Assembly: GCA_033439685.1 (NCBI GenBank)
Contig: JAUEDM010000001.1
Location: 5,580,001 to 5,644,000, forward strand
Length of the DNA stretch: 64,000 nt
Direction of reading: 5' to 3'
Source of the DNA: Apodospora peruviana
Lineage: Eukaryota; Ascomycota; Sordariomycetes; Sordariales; Lasiosphaeriaceae
Positions within the stretch are counted from its first letter, which is position 1, and the number at the start of each line of letters is the position of its first letter. The translations under genes and the position numbers were made by a program. The notes below the pieces were generated by a model that made no database searches, was not told the origin of the DNA, and saw only the letters and a program-made list of their open reading frames with translations. Positions 35,101 to 46,213 of this stretch are shown here, one piece after another.

Positions 35101-36053
35101 AGATCCGGGCGGCGATAGGGGCAATTCTCGCCAACAAGCACAAGGGCGGACCTTCGACGTCCGACCCGCAGTCCGAAACGATCAAGAGGGTACTCGACTT
35201 CTGGGGCAACCAGATGAAAATCGCAACCACCTCAAATGACATCGACACAACCACCTTTGGGGAACTAAACAAAATCTCCATGTATATCCTCGCCGGGGCC
35301 ACTGCGCGCCAGGATAAGAACGTCCTTGGTCTGGTGCCAGTGCTTCACGCGGCGATCAGAAGCCAGCATCAAAATGGCGAGATCATCGCACAGTCACTGG
35401 GAATACTTGTTAAGGATAACGACCTCCTGAGCACCGAAAATCACGCGGTTGTCAAGCGCTTCTACAAACAGTGGGCCTACAACTATCTCGCAAAGCCTTT
35501 GTACGAGCTCGCGCTGCCGACTAAAACCGAGGCCTGGCAGGCCGCGAGATATAGCACCGCGGTCCTGTCGGTCGTCAGCAACTGCCCGTTCAAGGTGTAC
35601 GAGGACGACCTCGAGCCGCTGATTCGGCTTCTCATCACCACACTTAACAACCGCTTCAATCTTTCAAGACAGGTCTCGCTGGTGCACAGGGTCTCGGCTC
35701 TTGAGACGCTCGTCGAAATTCTCATGAACGAGCCCGATTCCATCAAGGGCCACCTCAAGGCGATCATCAGCGGTGCGGTGAATGTGCATCAGGATGCCTC
35801 GCAGGAGCGGGAGGAGAAGTTCAAGGACCTGGTGAAGGGTGCTCCCCGCAACAACGACTTGCACCTGGTGATGTGTCGGAGGCTGGTGCTGCAATTGCTG
35901 GGGGGGATCCCGACCAAGTTTGAGGAGCGTCATCTGCTGCCCTACACGCTCCAGATGAAGCGCATGCTGGCCACGGCGAGCGGTGATCCGGTCCGGGAAG
36001 TGCGTAAGACTGCGCTCTTGGCTAGGGAGACCTGGGCCAAGATCGCTGTTTAG
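32156..36053 (+). CDS. MET18: MMS19/Met18, CIA targeting complex subunit
   Basis: HEAT-repeat adaptor of the cytosolic iron-sulfur assembly targeting complex. It delivers Fe-S clusters to polymerases, helicases and XPD/Rad3 and so affects DNA repair and TFIIH. Six exons: 32156-32243, 32302-32457, 32537-32599, 32659-33248, 33321-34964 and 35025-36053; 1189 residues (family about 1000-1200). The N-terminal MMS19 domain shows the signature QVRFLVGFFGSMFSYDHKAG (joined over an intron), then AAAKALRQL and later GYAEFATRAAAEI. The C-terminal half consists of helical HEAT-like repeats, ending with VREVRKTALLARETWAKIAV, the conserved last helix. The fifth intron (34965-35024) is exactly 60 nt with no in-frame stop, so unspliced RNA would stay open. 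It has standard GTATGT, CACTAAC and TTGCAG signals and is treated as an intron. Confidence 0.93.
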
Positions 36054-36905
36054 ACCGGCTGTGTTGTGTGGTCCATTGGCCTCGAGCTGCATGGACGCGA
36101 TTTTCTCGGCTGAAAACCCTCCAACAGTATATCCGCTCAACTCTGGAAAGACGTGGATAGGCCACCATACCTGTATATGAATAGAATCTGCGACTTCGTC
36201 GGCACACCTGTGCCCGCAGTCAAGGGCTACCAATCACGATAACCTCTTCTAGATAGCGGGCACTACCTATTCGAGTACAGACCAACAACGATCTTGGTAG
36301 ACGATTCACCAGGAACTTTTGTCACCAAGCTACCTTGCGCATGTAGCCATGCGTTGGACACCACAATTAGATGGGACCTTGGGAAGCTTTTTAGGCCATA
36401 CGTTGGTCGAACACATCTCTGTTTACTTCCACCACGGCATCTTCGCGGACCGAAGATAAAGGGGCTAGATTTGGCATGACTCTAACTGAGAAGGTGTTGG
36501 TTATGAAACACTAGGGTATTTGAAGTATACGAGTGGTAGTTCAAAACATAAAGGAGGCTTTGCTTTTTTTACTTTTCGTATTTCGGCTTGGTCTGTAGCA
36601 CGATATGTAAAGCAATGAAAGCTGAGCTAGACTGGGCCGGTGACGAAATGGCGGTAGGAATAATAGCCAGAAAAAAATATGCCGCCGCTTTTTCTCTACA
36701 TTTCATTCCGTATCTCTTAGTCCTCATAACGCCATTCTCCTTTCTAGTTTCCACTGGACCAAAACATCACTTGACACAAGTTGGAACAAAAGCAGGCCAA
36801 GAGAATTTTCGTCATCACTTAAAACCCCCGGAACAAGAGAGAAATCGCAGCTGTACGCTCCTCCTCCCTTATTTCTGAATACGTAACACCACATAATTAG
36901 GTTGC
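36054..36905. other. convergent intergenic MMS19/SPC2
   Basis: 3' regions of MMS19 (+) and SPC2 (-). No gene recognised. Confidence 0.6.
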
Positions 36906-37704
36906 TCACGCTTTCCTCCTCTTCCCCGCGGGACCTCCTTTCTTCCCATTGCCAGTCAACGACGACGACGCATCCGCACCCGTGGCCGTCTCCGCCGCTG
37001 TGCCCACGGCACTCACCCCAGCGCTCGTCAGTGCATCAAGCATCTCGCTCGTATACGCAGGCGGTTGGTCCTCAGAAGACTCCAACCGTTTCGGATCGAG
37101 CTTGCCGACGATCGGTATCGCGCTCGCGAGCATGCTCTGGAACGGCTTGACCACAAAATGGCCCGCCTCGTCGAACCAGTTGGTGAAGGACCTGACCACG
37201 ACCAAAGTCTCCGTCTTGCCTCCATTTTTTCTCGGCTGTTCGACCTCAACGCTCAGATAATACTCCGGGACATTCTTCTTGGTGGACGTCGAGATGCGAA
37301 GCGTCTCTCCCGAGGGCGCGGTGCCGGTGTAGACGGTGCCTTTCTCGACCGAGAAAATCCAGTAGGTCAGGACGCCGTTCAGGAGGCTGTACAGCGCGAC
37401 GGCGACGGCGGTGTAGTATTTTGTCGACTCAAAGCCGAACTTGAAGTCCCAGAGAAAACAGGCGGCCGCGACGACGAAGGCAGAGTACCCCAGGGCGAGG
37501 CGGACGTCGGTCAGCCGGTGGGACTGGGTGAATTTTAAGCTATTGAGGTAATTGGGGATGGCGTCGTCGGAGGTGTTTTTCAGGTCTGGTTTTATCGAGG
37601 GTGGTTAGTAGTTGCTGGTGGATTTAACGACATTGTATGAATGGACGACAAGGAGACCTACCTGCGAGGTTGTAGACGGTGATTCTCTCTGCGGAGACAG
37701 CCAT
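36906..37704 (-). CDS. SPC2: signal peptidase complex subunit SPC2 (SPC25)
   Basis: Accessory subunit of the ER signal peptidase complex that links it to the Sec61 translocon. Exons: 37704-37662 and 37585-36906 (76-bp intron), 240 residues. It begins MAVSAERITVYNLADLKNTS. Two membrane spans close together (LALGYSAFVVAAACFLWDF and YYTAVAVALYSLLNGVLTYW) form the family hairpin. The cytosolic C-terminal domain has PEYYLSVEVEQP and VVRSFTNWFDEAGHFV, and ends in a fungal Ala/Lys-rich tail (KKGGPAGKRRKA). It is head-to-head with EMC3, another ER membrane-protein biogenesis factor, with 395 bp between start codons. Confidence 0.92.
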
Positions 37705-38099
37705 TGCTGCGGAATTCTGACGGTTTGAGAAGGAAGTCAAATCAAGAACAAGACCGTGGTGTTCGTAAACAGACGTCTTGTCGTACTGTATAGTTGAGAA
37801 GTGGACAGCAGCAGCAGCTCAATTCCCTGTCATCAGCCTTGTTGCTTTGCTGTTGTTCTTGGACCTGGAGCCTTGGCGATGGATGGCGGAAAGGCCACCT
37901 TCCAGGTGCGGCGCATGTGCCCCGCCAATTTGGGAATTGACAGGGGGTTCGTCTCGCTCAGGTACCTTTAGCTCAGCAGAGGTACTCCGTAAGCTCCCGT
38001 CCGCGACGCTGGACGCAACGACATCTCGTCCACGTCAACCTGAAAGCCGCAAAACAGAGCTGCACAGAGCAACCAGCATTGCCTCTTACCATAGCCAAG
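37705..38099. promoter_or_regulatory. bidirectional promoter region SPC2/EMC3
   Basis: 395 bp separating the two divergent start codons, including any 5' untranslated regions. A GGTACTCCGTA motif is at 37981-37991. Coregulation is inferred from the arrangement only. Confidence 0.5.
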
Positions 38100-39155
38100 A
38101 TGGCGCAAGTTCCGGTGCAAACGATCCATAGGGATCCCCAGCTTTTGTAAGTGATTCTCTTCAAGATGTTTCAAGCCTCTCATCGCTAACCCAGGCGCAT
38201 TTAACACAGTTACTGGATCCTTTTCCCCATCACCATTGTCATGGTACTACAGTCCCGATGAAACATAAACGTCTCCCTTCCTACAACGACCAGCTTTCTG
38301 ACAAAAAGACACTTCTCAGATTCTGACCGGTGTTCTCCGACATTATGCGACGGTTCTGATGGCGACGGCCGCCAAGAAGGTAGACCGCAAGACGATGCGC
38401 GAGCAGAGGTCCCTCGTACACGGCATCGGCGTGCGCAGCAACTTCCACGTGCTCTCGAAACGATCGTTTACGACGCGCCGGGACGCCCTCACGACTGCTT
38501 ACGAGTCGGGCGCCTTCCTCAAGGACCCTGAAAACCGCGGCCAGGCGCCGCCGAACCCCTTGAGCGATCCGAGCTCCATGGAGGGCATGATGGGCATGAT
38601 GAAGAACCAGATGGCCATGATTATCCCGAACACGCTGATCATGAGCTGGATCAACGCCTTCTTTAGTGGATATGTTATCAGTACGTGCAGTCCACCAGAT
38701 GTGTTGCTGGTTTTCGTGCGTGGTGGCTGACGAGAAAAACCACAGTGAAACTACCGTTTCCTCTGACCATCAAGTTCAAAAGCATGCTTCAGGCAGGCGT
38801 GGCTACCAAGGATATGGACCCGCGGTGGATGTCAAGTATTAGCTGGTATTTCTTGTGCATCTTTGGTCTGCAGTCGGTCTTTAACTTCATTCTTGGTAAC
38901 GACAATGGTATGTTTTGTTTTGCTCTATCTAACCAAAATGCCAACCCCCAAACCTAGCCGCTGACAAATTACGCAGCCGCAAGCCAGATGGCACAACAAA
39001 TGGGCCAGATGGGCCCGCCAACAGGACAGATGTTTGGTCCTGGTGTCGATCCTGACAAACAGTTCTTGGCTGAGGCTGAAAACCTCGCCGTCATTGAGCA
39101 CTACTCGGTGCTCGATGGCGTTGAGCAGCGTCTTCTAGAGGGAATCACTGCGTAG
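38100..39155 (+). CDS. EMC3: ER membrane protein complex subunit 3
   Basis: Insertase subunit of the EMC, related to the YidC/Oxa1/Get1 superfamily, which inserts membrane segments at the ER. Five exons: 38100-38146, 38210-38243, 38320-38680, 38746-38907 and 38977-39155; 260 residues (yeast 253). The start is MAQVPVQTIHRDPQLLYWIL. The first span is YWILFPITIVMILTGVLRHY, followed by the cytosolic region containing RDALTTAYESGAFL. Then come the conserved MMGMMKNQMAMIIPNTLIMS block and spans SWINAFFSGYVI and SWYFLCIFGLQSVFNFIL. The C-terminal EHYSVLDGVEQRLLEGITA is typical. All five exons keep phase. It is convergent with RPC25, with only 122 bp between stops. Confidence 0.94.
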
Positions 39156-39277
39156 AGTGAGCCATATAGACAACAGCCGCCCGACACACGCGCACATAAT
39201 AGACTTGGATACCCGCGACTTGTTTCCGTTCCCGAATCACCCCTAAACACCGACCTCACGAGGACATTAACCTCGAC

Positions 39278-40196
39278 TCATTCCCACCAGAGATAGCATC
39301 CAAGACCGGATGTCTTCATCGTTCCTGTGATGGTATATGGCGGCGAAATTTGGGCAGTGGGCGGGTCGGTGATATCAACTGGGCCTTTAGGCGTCTGATC
39401 ATGCCAGTCTTCCATGAGGACTTGGAAGCGCACCATCTCGTTCTGATCATAATACAGCTCCTGGTCGTCTTCTCTCCACACCCAGATTCCCTCGGATGGT
39501 TCACTGCGGGAGGTAAGGGGCATCATCAGTTCATGATCGGATTACCGAGAGGGGTGGGATGACTTCTCACAATTCTGAACCGTCTGGGAGTTCCGAGGCG
39601 GGCACAAAGATGTCGTGAAAGAAGTCTGTGGCAACTGTATAGGGGACATGTTAGCTTTTTTTGTTTGTTCGAGTTGGTTGGAAGGATAGAGAAAAGAAGA
39701 GAGATGGGCTTACGGTGCATGCCGTCCTGTGTCTGCCGAGCAATACGCGCTACTATGACTTCACCCTGGAAGGGGCGGAAGACCACCACGCGAAACTCAA
39801 CTACGGAAGCGTCAGCAGCTAGCCTCGAAATTTAAAGATGTTCATGTGTCCTCGTACCATTTACGTTGACTAATCCTGTGCCATGGCCGATGAGACCTTC
39901 TGATGTCCAGAGAATATCCCACAGACAGACGACCAGACCGAGCTTTTGGACTACCTGCGGCAAACATGGTGAGCAATTGCATCCATGAAGATGTGTGTAT
40001 CCTTACTTTGTTGGCATATTTTGCATTGATGTTATCCTCAATCGCCGCGAAGCTCTGCTTGCCAAAGTCCTCGGGGGCAATCTGCACCAAGTCGGCAATC
40101 TTTGTCTATGAGAACCCAAAAGCGATTCCCTCGTTAGCGCCGGCACATGTGTAATTGACGAGGCTGAAAGGACAAGCAACTAACAAGGATAAACAT
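39278..40196 (-). CDS. RPC25: RNA polymerase III subunit RPC25 (RPC8)
   Basis: Stalk subunit of RNA polymerase III, paralogous to Rpb7, needed for initiation. Six exons: 40196-40185, 40105-40007, 39954-39858, 39800-39714, 39634-39571 and 39503-39278; 194 residues (yeast 212). It starts MFILTKIADLVQIAPEDFGK, with the first intron after four codons, so the first coding exon is only 12 nt. The tip domain includes LIGHGTGLVNVNVEFRVVVF. The OB domain has FFHDIFVPASELPDGSEF, then WREDDQELYYDQNEMVRFQV. It ends with the family hallmark YTITGTMKTSGLGCYLWWE. Phases agree across all introns. Divergent from the NUFIP1-like gene. Confidence 0.92.
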
Positions 40197-41386
40197 ATTT
40201 TTTTTTAGGATCTTTCCTTTTCTACGTCAGATTTATAGTGTTGGGTAATGTGATTATTGCTTGTCTTCGCGGCAACTGGTCTTCCAGAGGTGTGTATCAC
40301 AAGCCGCTTGCCTGATACGAGTAATCCGTAAGGTAGGTTTGCTTGAATTGGGGTATCGGTACTCTTTCCCCTAAACTTGTCCTCGTCTTGAGTCGAGGTG
40401 GGCGCCGTGTGGATCGCAGATTCTCAGCACTTTTCGTCGGTACTTGGGACTTGGGTACTTTGCGACTATAACCAATGAAATAGCTGACTTCTTCAGACGC
40501 CAACGCGACCAACCACGGCAGCCAGAAAATGCGCCCCGAGTCTTCATGAACTGTGACTCAGCTTTCTCACCTTCAACGCATCACCACAGCTTCAGCCTTC
40601 ACTTTGGCGGGGAGCAGCGCGTCAAGCGGGTTGGTCCTGCTTGTTCTCTTCTCACTTGGTCGCACTCGTACCTTCCTCATCACTGGAGCACTGGAGCTCA
40701 GAGCTGCACGGGTCTGCACACCTCAACTTTTGGTGTCCACTACTGTAATCAACTGTCGTCAAACTAACTTGACGTGGGTCCACATTCTGCCCTCGGCCCA
40801 CCATATGACGGCGGCTGACTGTTACACTACTACTTAGAGAGGCAGGCGGTGAGAATCAAAAATCTGCAGGTGTGCACATACCATCCCACTCCCCGGCCCG
40901 GTACGGAGTACTTAATTTTCTTTTCTGGCTAGTGCACTCCTCATTCTTTCCACTTTTCTGCACCTCCCAAACGTTCTCGACAACAGCAGCATTCCTTCCT
41001 GCCGAAACGTTAACGTGCACCGCAACTCAATCGTTGACAGAGCGAGAACCTATGAAAAGCTCATCACTCGATCTTCATCTTGTTCCCCCCATCAAACAAC
41101 ATCTTCGCTCGCGATAAAAAGCGCGCTTTTCCCTACCCGAGCACATTCGTTCTCACCTCCACTTCACGTCCTCGGCTTGTCGAGTTGCGGCCCAAGTGTC
41201 GGATCCCAGCGGAGACCCTGCGAGTCGATCGGGAGTCGACGCCTGAACGTAAACTGAGGAGTCCCTCTTCTTCCTGGCAGTCACAGTCCCCTGCATTTCA
41301 TTTGGCAGTAGTCAACGCCTGCACTGAAGCTTTTTTCGGGTGCCATTTGACCCGTTTCAGTCTTCGACCGGAAGCATACCGACTCG
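40197..41386. other. shared upstream region RPC25/NUFIP1-like
   Basis: Divergent promoter region. A TGACTCA (Gcn4/CPC1-type) heptamer is at 40554-40560 and a GTACGGAGTAC palindrome at 40901-40911. The 300 bp before the plus-strand start are C/T-rich and probably untranslated leader. No gene recognised. Confidence 0.55.
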
Positions 41387-43261
41387 ATGTCATATCACTA
41401 CGGTCCGCCTCCTCAGGCTCCTCCCCCGGCACCAGCTCAGGCACCAGCTCCTCCCCCGGTCGGATATGGTCAATACGGATCAGCTCCTCAGGCTTACGGC
41501 CAACCAGCACGCGACAACTACAATCGTCCCCGTGGTGGTGGTGGTGGCGGCGGCGATCGCTCCTACCACCAGCCGCCCGCGCCATACGGATACCCTCAGC
41601 CAGCTTACGGTCAGCCAGCTCCGGCGTACCCTCCGCAGCAGCAGACAGCATACCAGCAGCCCAGTGCACCGCAACCGCATTGGCACCAGGAGCATGTTCC
41701 GCAAACCGGTTCACCTGCTCCGCTCCCGGCGCACAACTACCACCCTAACTACGCGCCCCAAATCTACCAGCCCGCCCAACAATACGCTGGTCAACCCACA
41801 TATGCCCCTTCGCACCCACCTTACGCTGGTTACGCTCCAACACCACCAGCTCCAGCGCAGACATGGAACCACCAACCTCCTGTCTCGCACACACATGGCG
41901 GCGGAGGTCGCGGCGGCCGCGGTGGCTATGGCGGCGATCGAGGTGGAAAAGGGCCAATGATGGGACCGCCCATCAGGATTGGATTTGACGGCAATTCGCA
42001 AGCTCATCAACCCCCAGTGGCTCCGTATCATCCGCCTTATGGCGCAGCTCAAGGCCCTCCTGCAGGTTACACGCCTGCTCTCCAGCCACAATATGGTGCA
42101 CCGGCAGCATACGTGCCGACAGGACCTGCTCAGTACGAACAGGGAGCCCAGCCTTACCGCCCTCATCGTGGCGGATATAGCGGGAAGCATCGTGGTCAAT
42201 ATGGTGGTAGCGACAAGGCTCGGCATCGTGCACCCCATGGACCAGCCACACAGGGCCCACCTCTGCAAAATGGGAAGCATGACGCTTCATCCGCAGCCAA
42301 GAAGAAGAAGCGTAAGACCAATACGCTTGGTATGACCCCCGGTGATGAGTCGGATGATGATTTTCGTGGCGATGATGAGAAGCACCTGGAGGACCTGTAT
42401 GGTGCTGATGCACCCAAGTAAGTTCCCAATTCCATCTTGCACTGATCGTTTTTCTAACTATGGGATAGCCCGATTGGTTCAGCTGAGATCGCCGAGTGGA
42501 TTGCCGAACGCCGGACTAAGTATCCAACCAAGGCAAAGGTCGAAGCCAAGGCGAAGGCCGACGCCAAAGCGACTCCGGCGCTTGGTAAAGATGCCGTGAC
42601 AGTCTCCGCTGACGAGGAAAAGCTTGAAGAGCTCGAGCAGAGAGCCCGTGACCTTAGGGCGTCCATTGACCTTGCAGCGTCGATCAAGCGAAAGCGGGAG
42701 CAGCAGGATGAAGGAGACGAGATGCGAGCAGCGGAGCCCAGCTCGCCCTCTTCCTCCAAGTCGGATGAAGAGAAGCCTGAAGTCCGTTCAAGTCGTCCAG
42801 AGACGGGTGTCCCGCCTCCCACCAAAAAGGCCGACCCGCAAAAACATTGCAAGTACTACTCAACGGGGGGAACGTGTGGCAAGCGGGGCAAGTGCCGCTT
42901 CGTCCACGATCCCGCCGTCAGAGCGGCAGCGGAGAGGGAGAGAGAAGCGAATGGCGGCCGGATGACTCTAAGACAGCGTCTAATTCTCAACGACAAGAAT
43001 CAAGAGGATCTCAGCCTTCTTGAAGCTATTGACAAGTTGGACCGTAAGGTCAGCAAGTGGCGTAAGTCGCCTGGTGCCACGGTTACTGCGTCGGTGCAGT
43101 CGGCGCCGTCTGCCGCGCCTCCGGCACCAATCAAGAGGGAGCCGGTGCCTGGCCTCCCTAATATCCCACCTGCGCCTGCCACCGCACCCCAAAGCGACTT
43201 GTACAAGGACTGGAATCTTTCAGGTTTCGGCAACACCGGGGTCAGACCGAGCGACGTTTAA
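41387..43261 (+). CDS. NUFIP1-domain CCCH zinc-finger protein (Rsa1-like)
   Basis: Probable fungal NUFIP1/Rsa1 relative. These nuclear proteins work with R2TP/Hsp90 and Snu13 in box C/D snoRNP assembly. Exons: 41387-42417 and 42469-43261 (51-bp intron), 607 residues. Residues 1 to about 290 are Pro/Gln/Tyr/Gly-rich with two RGG-like patches (GGGGRGGRGG), a prion-like composition. A Lys-rich nuclear-signal-like cluster (AKKKKRKTN) precedes an acidic stretch. The NUFIP1 motif (AEIAEWIAERRTKYPTK) begins soon after the splice junction. A coiled coil follows, then a single C-x8-C-x5-C-x3-H finger at C471, C480, C486 and H490 (CKYYSTGGTCGKRGKCRFVH). The C-terminus is Pro-rich and ends LYKDWNLSGFGNTGVRPSDV. 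Start at 41387 is the first ATG of the frame. Confidence 0.85.
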
Positions 43262-44920
43262 CGCAGTCTTCGACGTCTTCCGGCCGAGATTACGGAGGTG
43301 TGGCTCAATAGTTGCAAGTTCATACCAAGTCGAGCTAACCGGTCTGAACTCTCCCGATGCGGTCAGTTTGCAGTTGGGGAAACTTTACACCCGGCTACTC
43401 ATCAAAGTGATGGGACTTGACAGTGTCGAGATCGTCATTCGGCCTTCTAACAAAATGATTCGTGTTGTGGGAATACATTTCAGCGGCTGCTAGTTGTGGC
43501 CCAAGGGAGAGTTTTGCTTTGTTTGATGGGCTGAGTGGGGGAGATCCAAAGATGATCAGCTTCGGGTTGTTTCGGTCCAGAGAGTCTCTGTTCCAAGCGG
43601 CCGTTTCTTCTGCATATAACGGCGAAGGTAATTGCTTTTGCTGTTGGGGAGAGGGAGCGAAGTCAGTGTGAGGGTTATTGCTGATGCCGGAGTCCCGAGC
43701 AGATGACCCTTGAACATTCGAGCTGAGTTAGAGAGGATGGGTATTTCGTTGAAAGAAAACAAGGTTACGATCCCGGAGTTCCGGCACTGGCCCTTTATGA
43801 GGGAGGTATACCCTCGATATAGGTTTGTTTTTTTTTCTTGTACGATATTTTCGATCAACAGACAGTCATGCAGGGCACACCATCCATGACTCGCATATTT
43901 GCGATGAGATAACCCGCACTAGTGCTAGTGGGATGACTTCCTATTAAAATCCACGGTTTCTTTCTAGCTGCACAATGGTCATCATACGAGCGAATGGTAT
44001 ATTGGTTATGTTGATGGCGCATCCTGTGTGGTCCAGTGCCGGCATGTTATCTCGCATTGCCTGTTGACTATCATGTTGTGATATGGTGCAGCGATATAGC
44101 ATGTTCCATTGTGTAGTTCGTTCTTTGTGTCCCTGAGTATCCAAGCTTGTGAAGTTTGGGTCAGCAGGAGGGTCTCCAGCTCACGAGTGTGGTGTTTGAA
44201 TCAAACTGGGCAGGATGATGGGCTAACTTGTTCAGGGTGATGCTATGCATAATGTATCGCATCCAGGTGATGCCTTTCGCTTATTTCCCATCCTGTATCC
44301 GGCCCAGACATGCCTCAGCTTCTTATTAGGAGCATGATTGTGGAATCCATCTCCCAGCTACTGGTGCCATCTAATTCAGGCAGTTCCGTATCCGGCATTA
44401 CTGTGCGGGGTGATGCTCTCTATGGACTTGGAGAATCAGTCTGCACTCAGTGGCCGTCTTGCGCGTTCATGTTCTTGCCCCTTTCAGCCACTAGGAGTGG
44501 TGGGCGGTTTCTAATAAGAGTCCTTTCGTAAGAAGCTGAGCGGACCGCTTGTTGGTCTGTTTGGCTAGAATCCAGAGGCTGTGGGTGAGGCCAGGTCAGT
44601 AAGTAGCCAGGTAAGTCAGGTAAGGGAGTCTTGGAGCTTGGACGTGTTTGTTTTGAGGGCCTCTTTATTTCCTTTCATCGTCGGCATTACGCCTTCGCCT
44701 CGGAGGACGGAAGAGATAACGACACGATTACCAGACTAATAATACAATATAAAATGATTCAAAGAGTACATGTTTTCTCTCCCAGATGCGCCGCTCCGGG
44801 TATATTGCGCTCTACCGACTTCTAGAAGTAGACCATGTAAACTCCCGCAAGACACATCTCCCTCCCATCCGCCTAATAATCCGGTTTTGCGTATATTACA
44901 TGACACAGAAGAAAGGGACA
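43262..44920. other. convergent intergenic, no gene recognised
   Basis: Lies between the NUFIP1-like gene (+) and SIL1 (-). Only short frames without domains are present. It includes a palindrome-like ACTAGTGCTAGT at 43919-43930. Confidence 0.55.
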
Positions 44921-46213
44921 TCATAGCTCTGTTTTACCCTGCTGCTGCTGCTGCTTCTTGGAACCTCTGTTGATATTCTTCCTCTGCTCTCGCAGCTTGT
45001 TCCACAGCTCGACGCTCCAGTGGCCCTTGTCGTGCCGGTCCGCGAGCTTCTTGGCGTGCCAGTCCCAGCACTCGCCCGTCAGCTCGGTGGTGATGGTTGT
45101 TCGCGCCGCGCACACCTCGTCCTCGGCCTGGGGGGTCGTCGGCCACTCGCCGAGGACGGCGCCCATATCTTCATCCAAGAAATTGTCGAGGACCAGCAGC
45201 CCGGCCTTTCTCTGCGCCGGCTCCCACGACGACTCCTCCTCGTCGCCGTCATCCATCACGAGGACGTCGAGCAGGCGCTCCATACCGCCATTAGCAAGAA
45301 AGTGCGTCCTGATGGCCTTGTTCTTGAGTAAACCGCTGATGGCGGAGACGCGCGCTTTGGCCAGACTTGGGTCGTTTGTCTGCTGTCTCTGTCCAGAGAC
45401 CAGTCGAAAAGTTGCGGTGCCTAGGGGTTCGTTGGAGGAGGAGCTGCCTGTGCCTGGACATCGCACCTTTTGCAGCGCAGGCCAGTGCTTCTCGATCTCG
45501 CTGAGGGCTTTTGGGTTGTTTTGCACGGCCGAGGAGATGGTTAGGGCGGCCAGCTTGGCGCGGTGGAGGACTTTGGAGGAGGATGGGTCGTCGGTGGAGG
45601 TGAAGATTTCGCCCGTGTTGGCGAGGCAGAAGAGCTGCTTCGTGGTGTCGTAGTCCTCGGCGATCTTGAGACCGTAATAAATGTCGTGCGAGATGTCCTC
45701 GAGCATTTCGAGCGCCTCGTCGACATTGAGACCCTTTTTGAGGATCGAGAGAGACTTGTAGAAGGCATTGCCCTCGTCCTGGGTTTCTGCTCTGGGCTCT
45801 TTGATCTTGCCTGCCGGGTCGTAGGCTGGGGCGTTTGGTGGGATCTTGATCTGTGCTTCCTGATCTTCTGGTTCGACGACCACGACGGACGAGTCCACAG
45901 GGAGGCCCTCCAAGGCCGTATTGAGTTCGTCGGGCACGTTGATCTTGGCCTCTTTTTGGCCTGTCTGAACGTTGAGGCGGACGTGTAGGCCTTTTGGCAG
46001 GTCCTGGTCGGGGCGGACTATTTGGAACTCATTGGTGGCCTGGAAAATCTTGGGATAGCATTCTGTTGGGTTATCGGTGTGACATATGAGTTCGACCTCG
46101 GCTGATGGGCTGGGCGATGGTGCTGAGTCTTCAGTAGCAGTGGCGCTAACAAGAAGAAGGCCAATTAATGCTACCAGGCTGAGAGGAAGCCTGCGGAGAT
46201 TGAGTGTAGCCAT
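44921..46213 (-). CDS. SIL1: Sil1 nucleotide exchange factor for Kar2/BiP
   Basis: ER-lumenal exchange factor that releases ADP from the Hsp70 Kar2/BiP during import and folding. Intronless, 430 residues. The start is the ATG at 46213-46211, followed by a clear signal peptide (LSLVALIGLLLVSATATE). The upstream in-frame codons are ignored because the signal peptide would then be internal. The body shows the Sil1 N-region (ECYPKIFQATNEFQIVRPDQ, DLPKGLHVRLN) and an armadillo-like helical core (LEMLEDISHDIYYGLKIAED and KNKAIRTHFLANGGMERLLD). The extreme C-terminus is KTEL, resembling H/KDEL retrieval signals, which fits lumenal residence. A short poly-Gln run precedes it. Divergent from the complex I subunit gene. 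Confidence 0.92.
   Translation of the reverse strand: MATLNLRRLPLSLVALIGLLLVSATATEDSAPSPSPSAEVELICHTDNPTECYPKIFQATNEFQIVRPDQDLPKGLHVRLNVQTGQKEAKINVPDELNTALEGLPVDSSVVVVEPEDQEAQIKIPPNAPAYDPAGKIKEPRAETQDEGNAFYKSLSILKKGLNVDEALEMLEDISHDIYYGLKIAEDYDTTKQLFCLANTGEIFTSTDDPSSSKVLHRAKLAALTISSAVQNNPKALSEIEKHWPALQKVRCPGTGSSSSNEPLGTATFRLVSGQRQQTNDPSLAKARVSAISGLLKNKAIRTHFLANGGMERLLDVLVMDDGDEEESSWEPAQRKAGLLVLDNFLDEDMGAVLGEWPTTPQAEDEVCAARTTITTELTGECWDWHAKKLADRHDKGHWSVELWNKLREQRKNINRGSKKQQQQQGKTEL

Noticed and set aside
41711..42280. Antisense frames over the NUFIP1-like N-terminus
   Set aside because: Mirror of low-complexity Pro/Gly/Gln codons on the plus strand.
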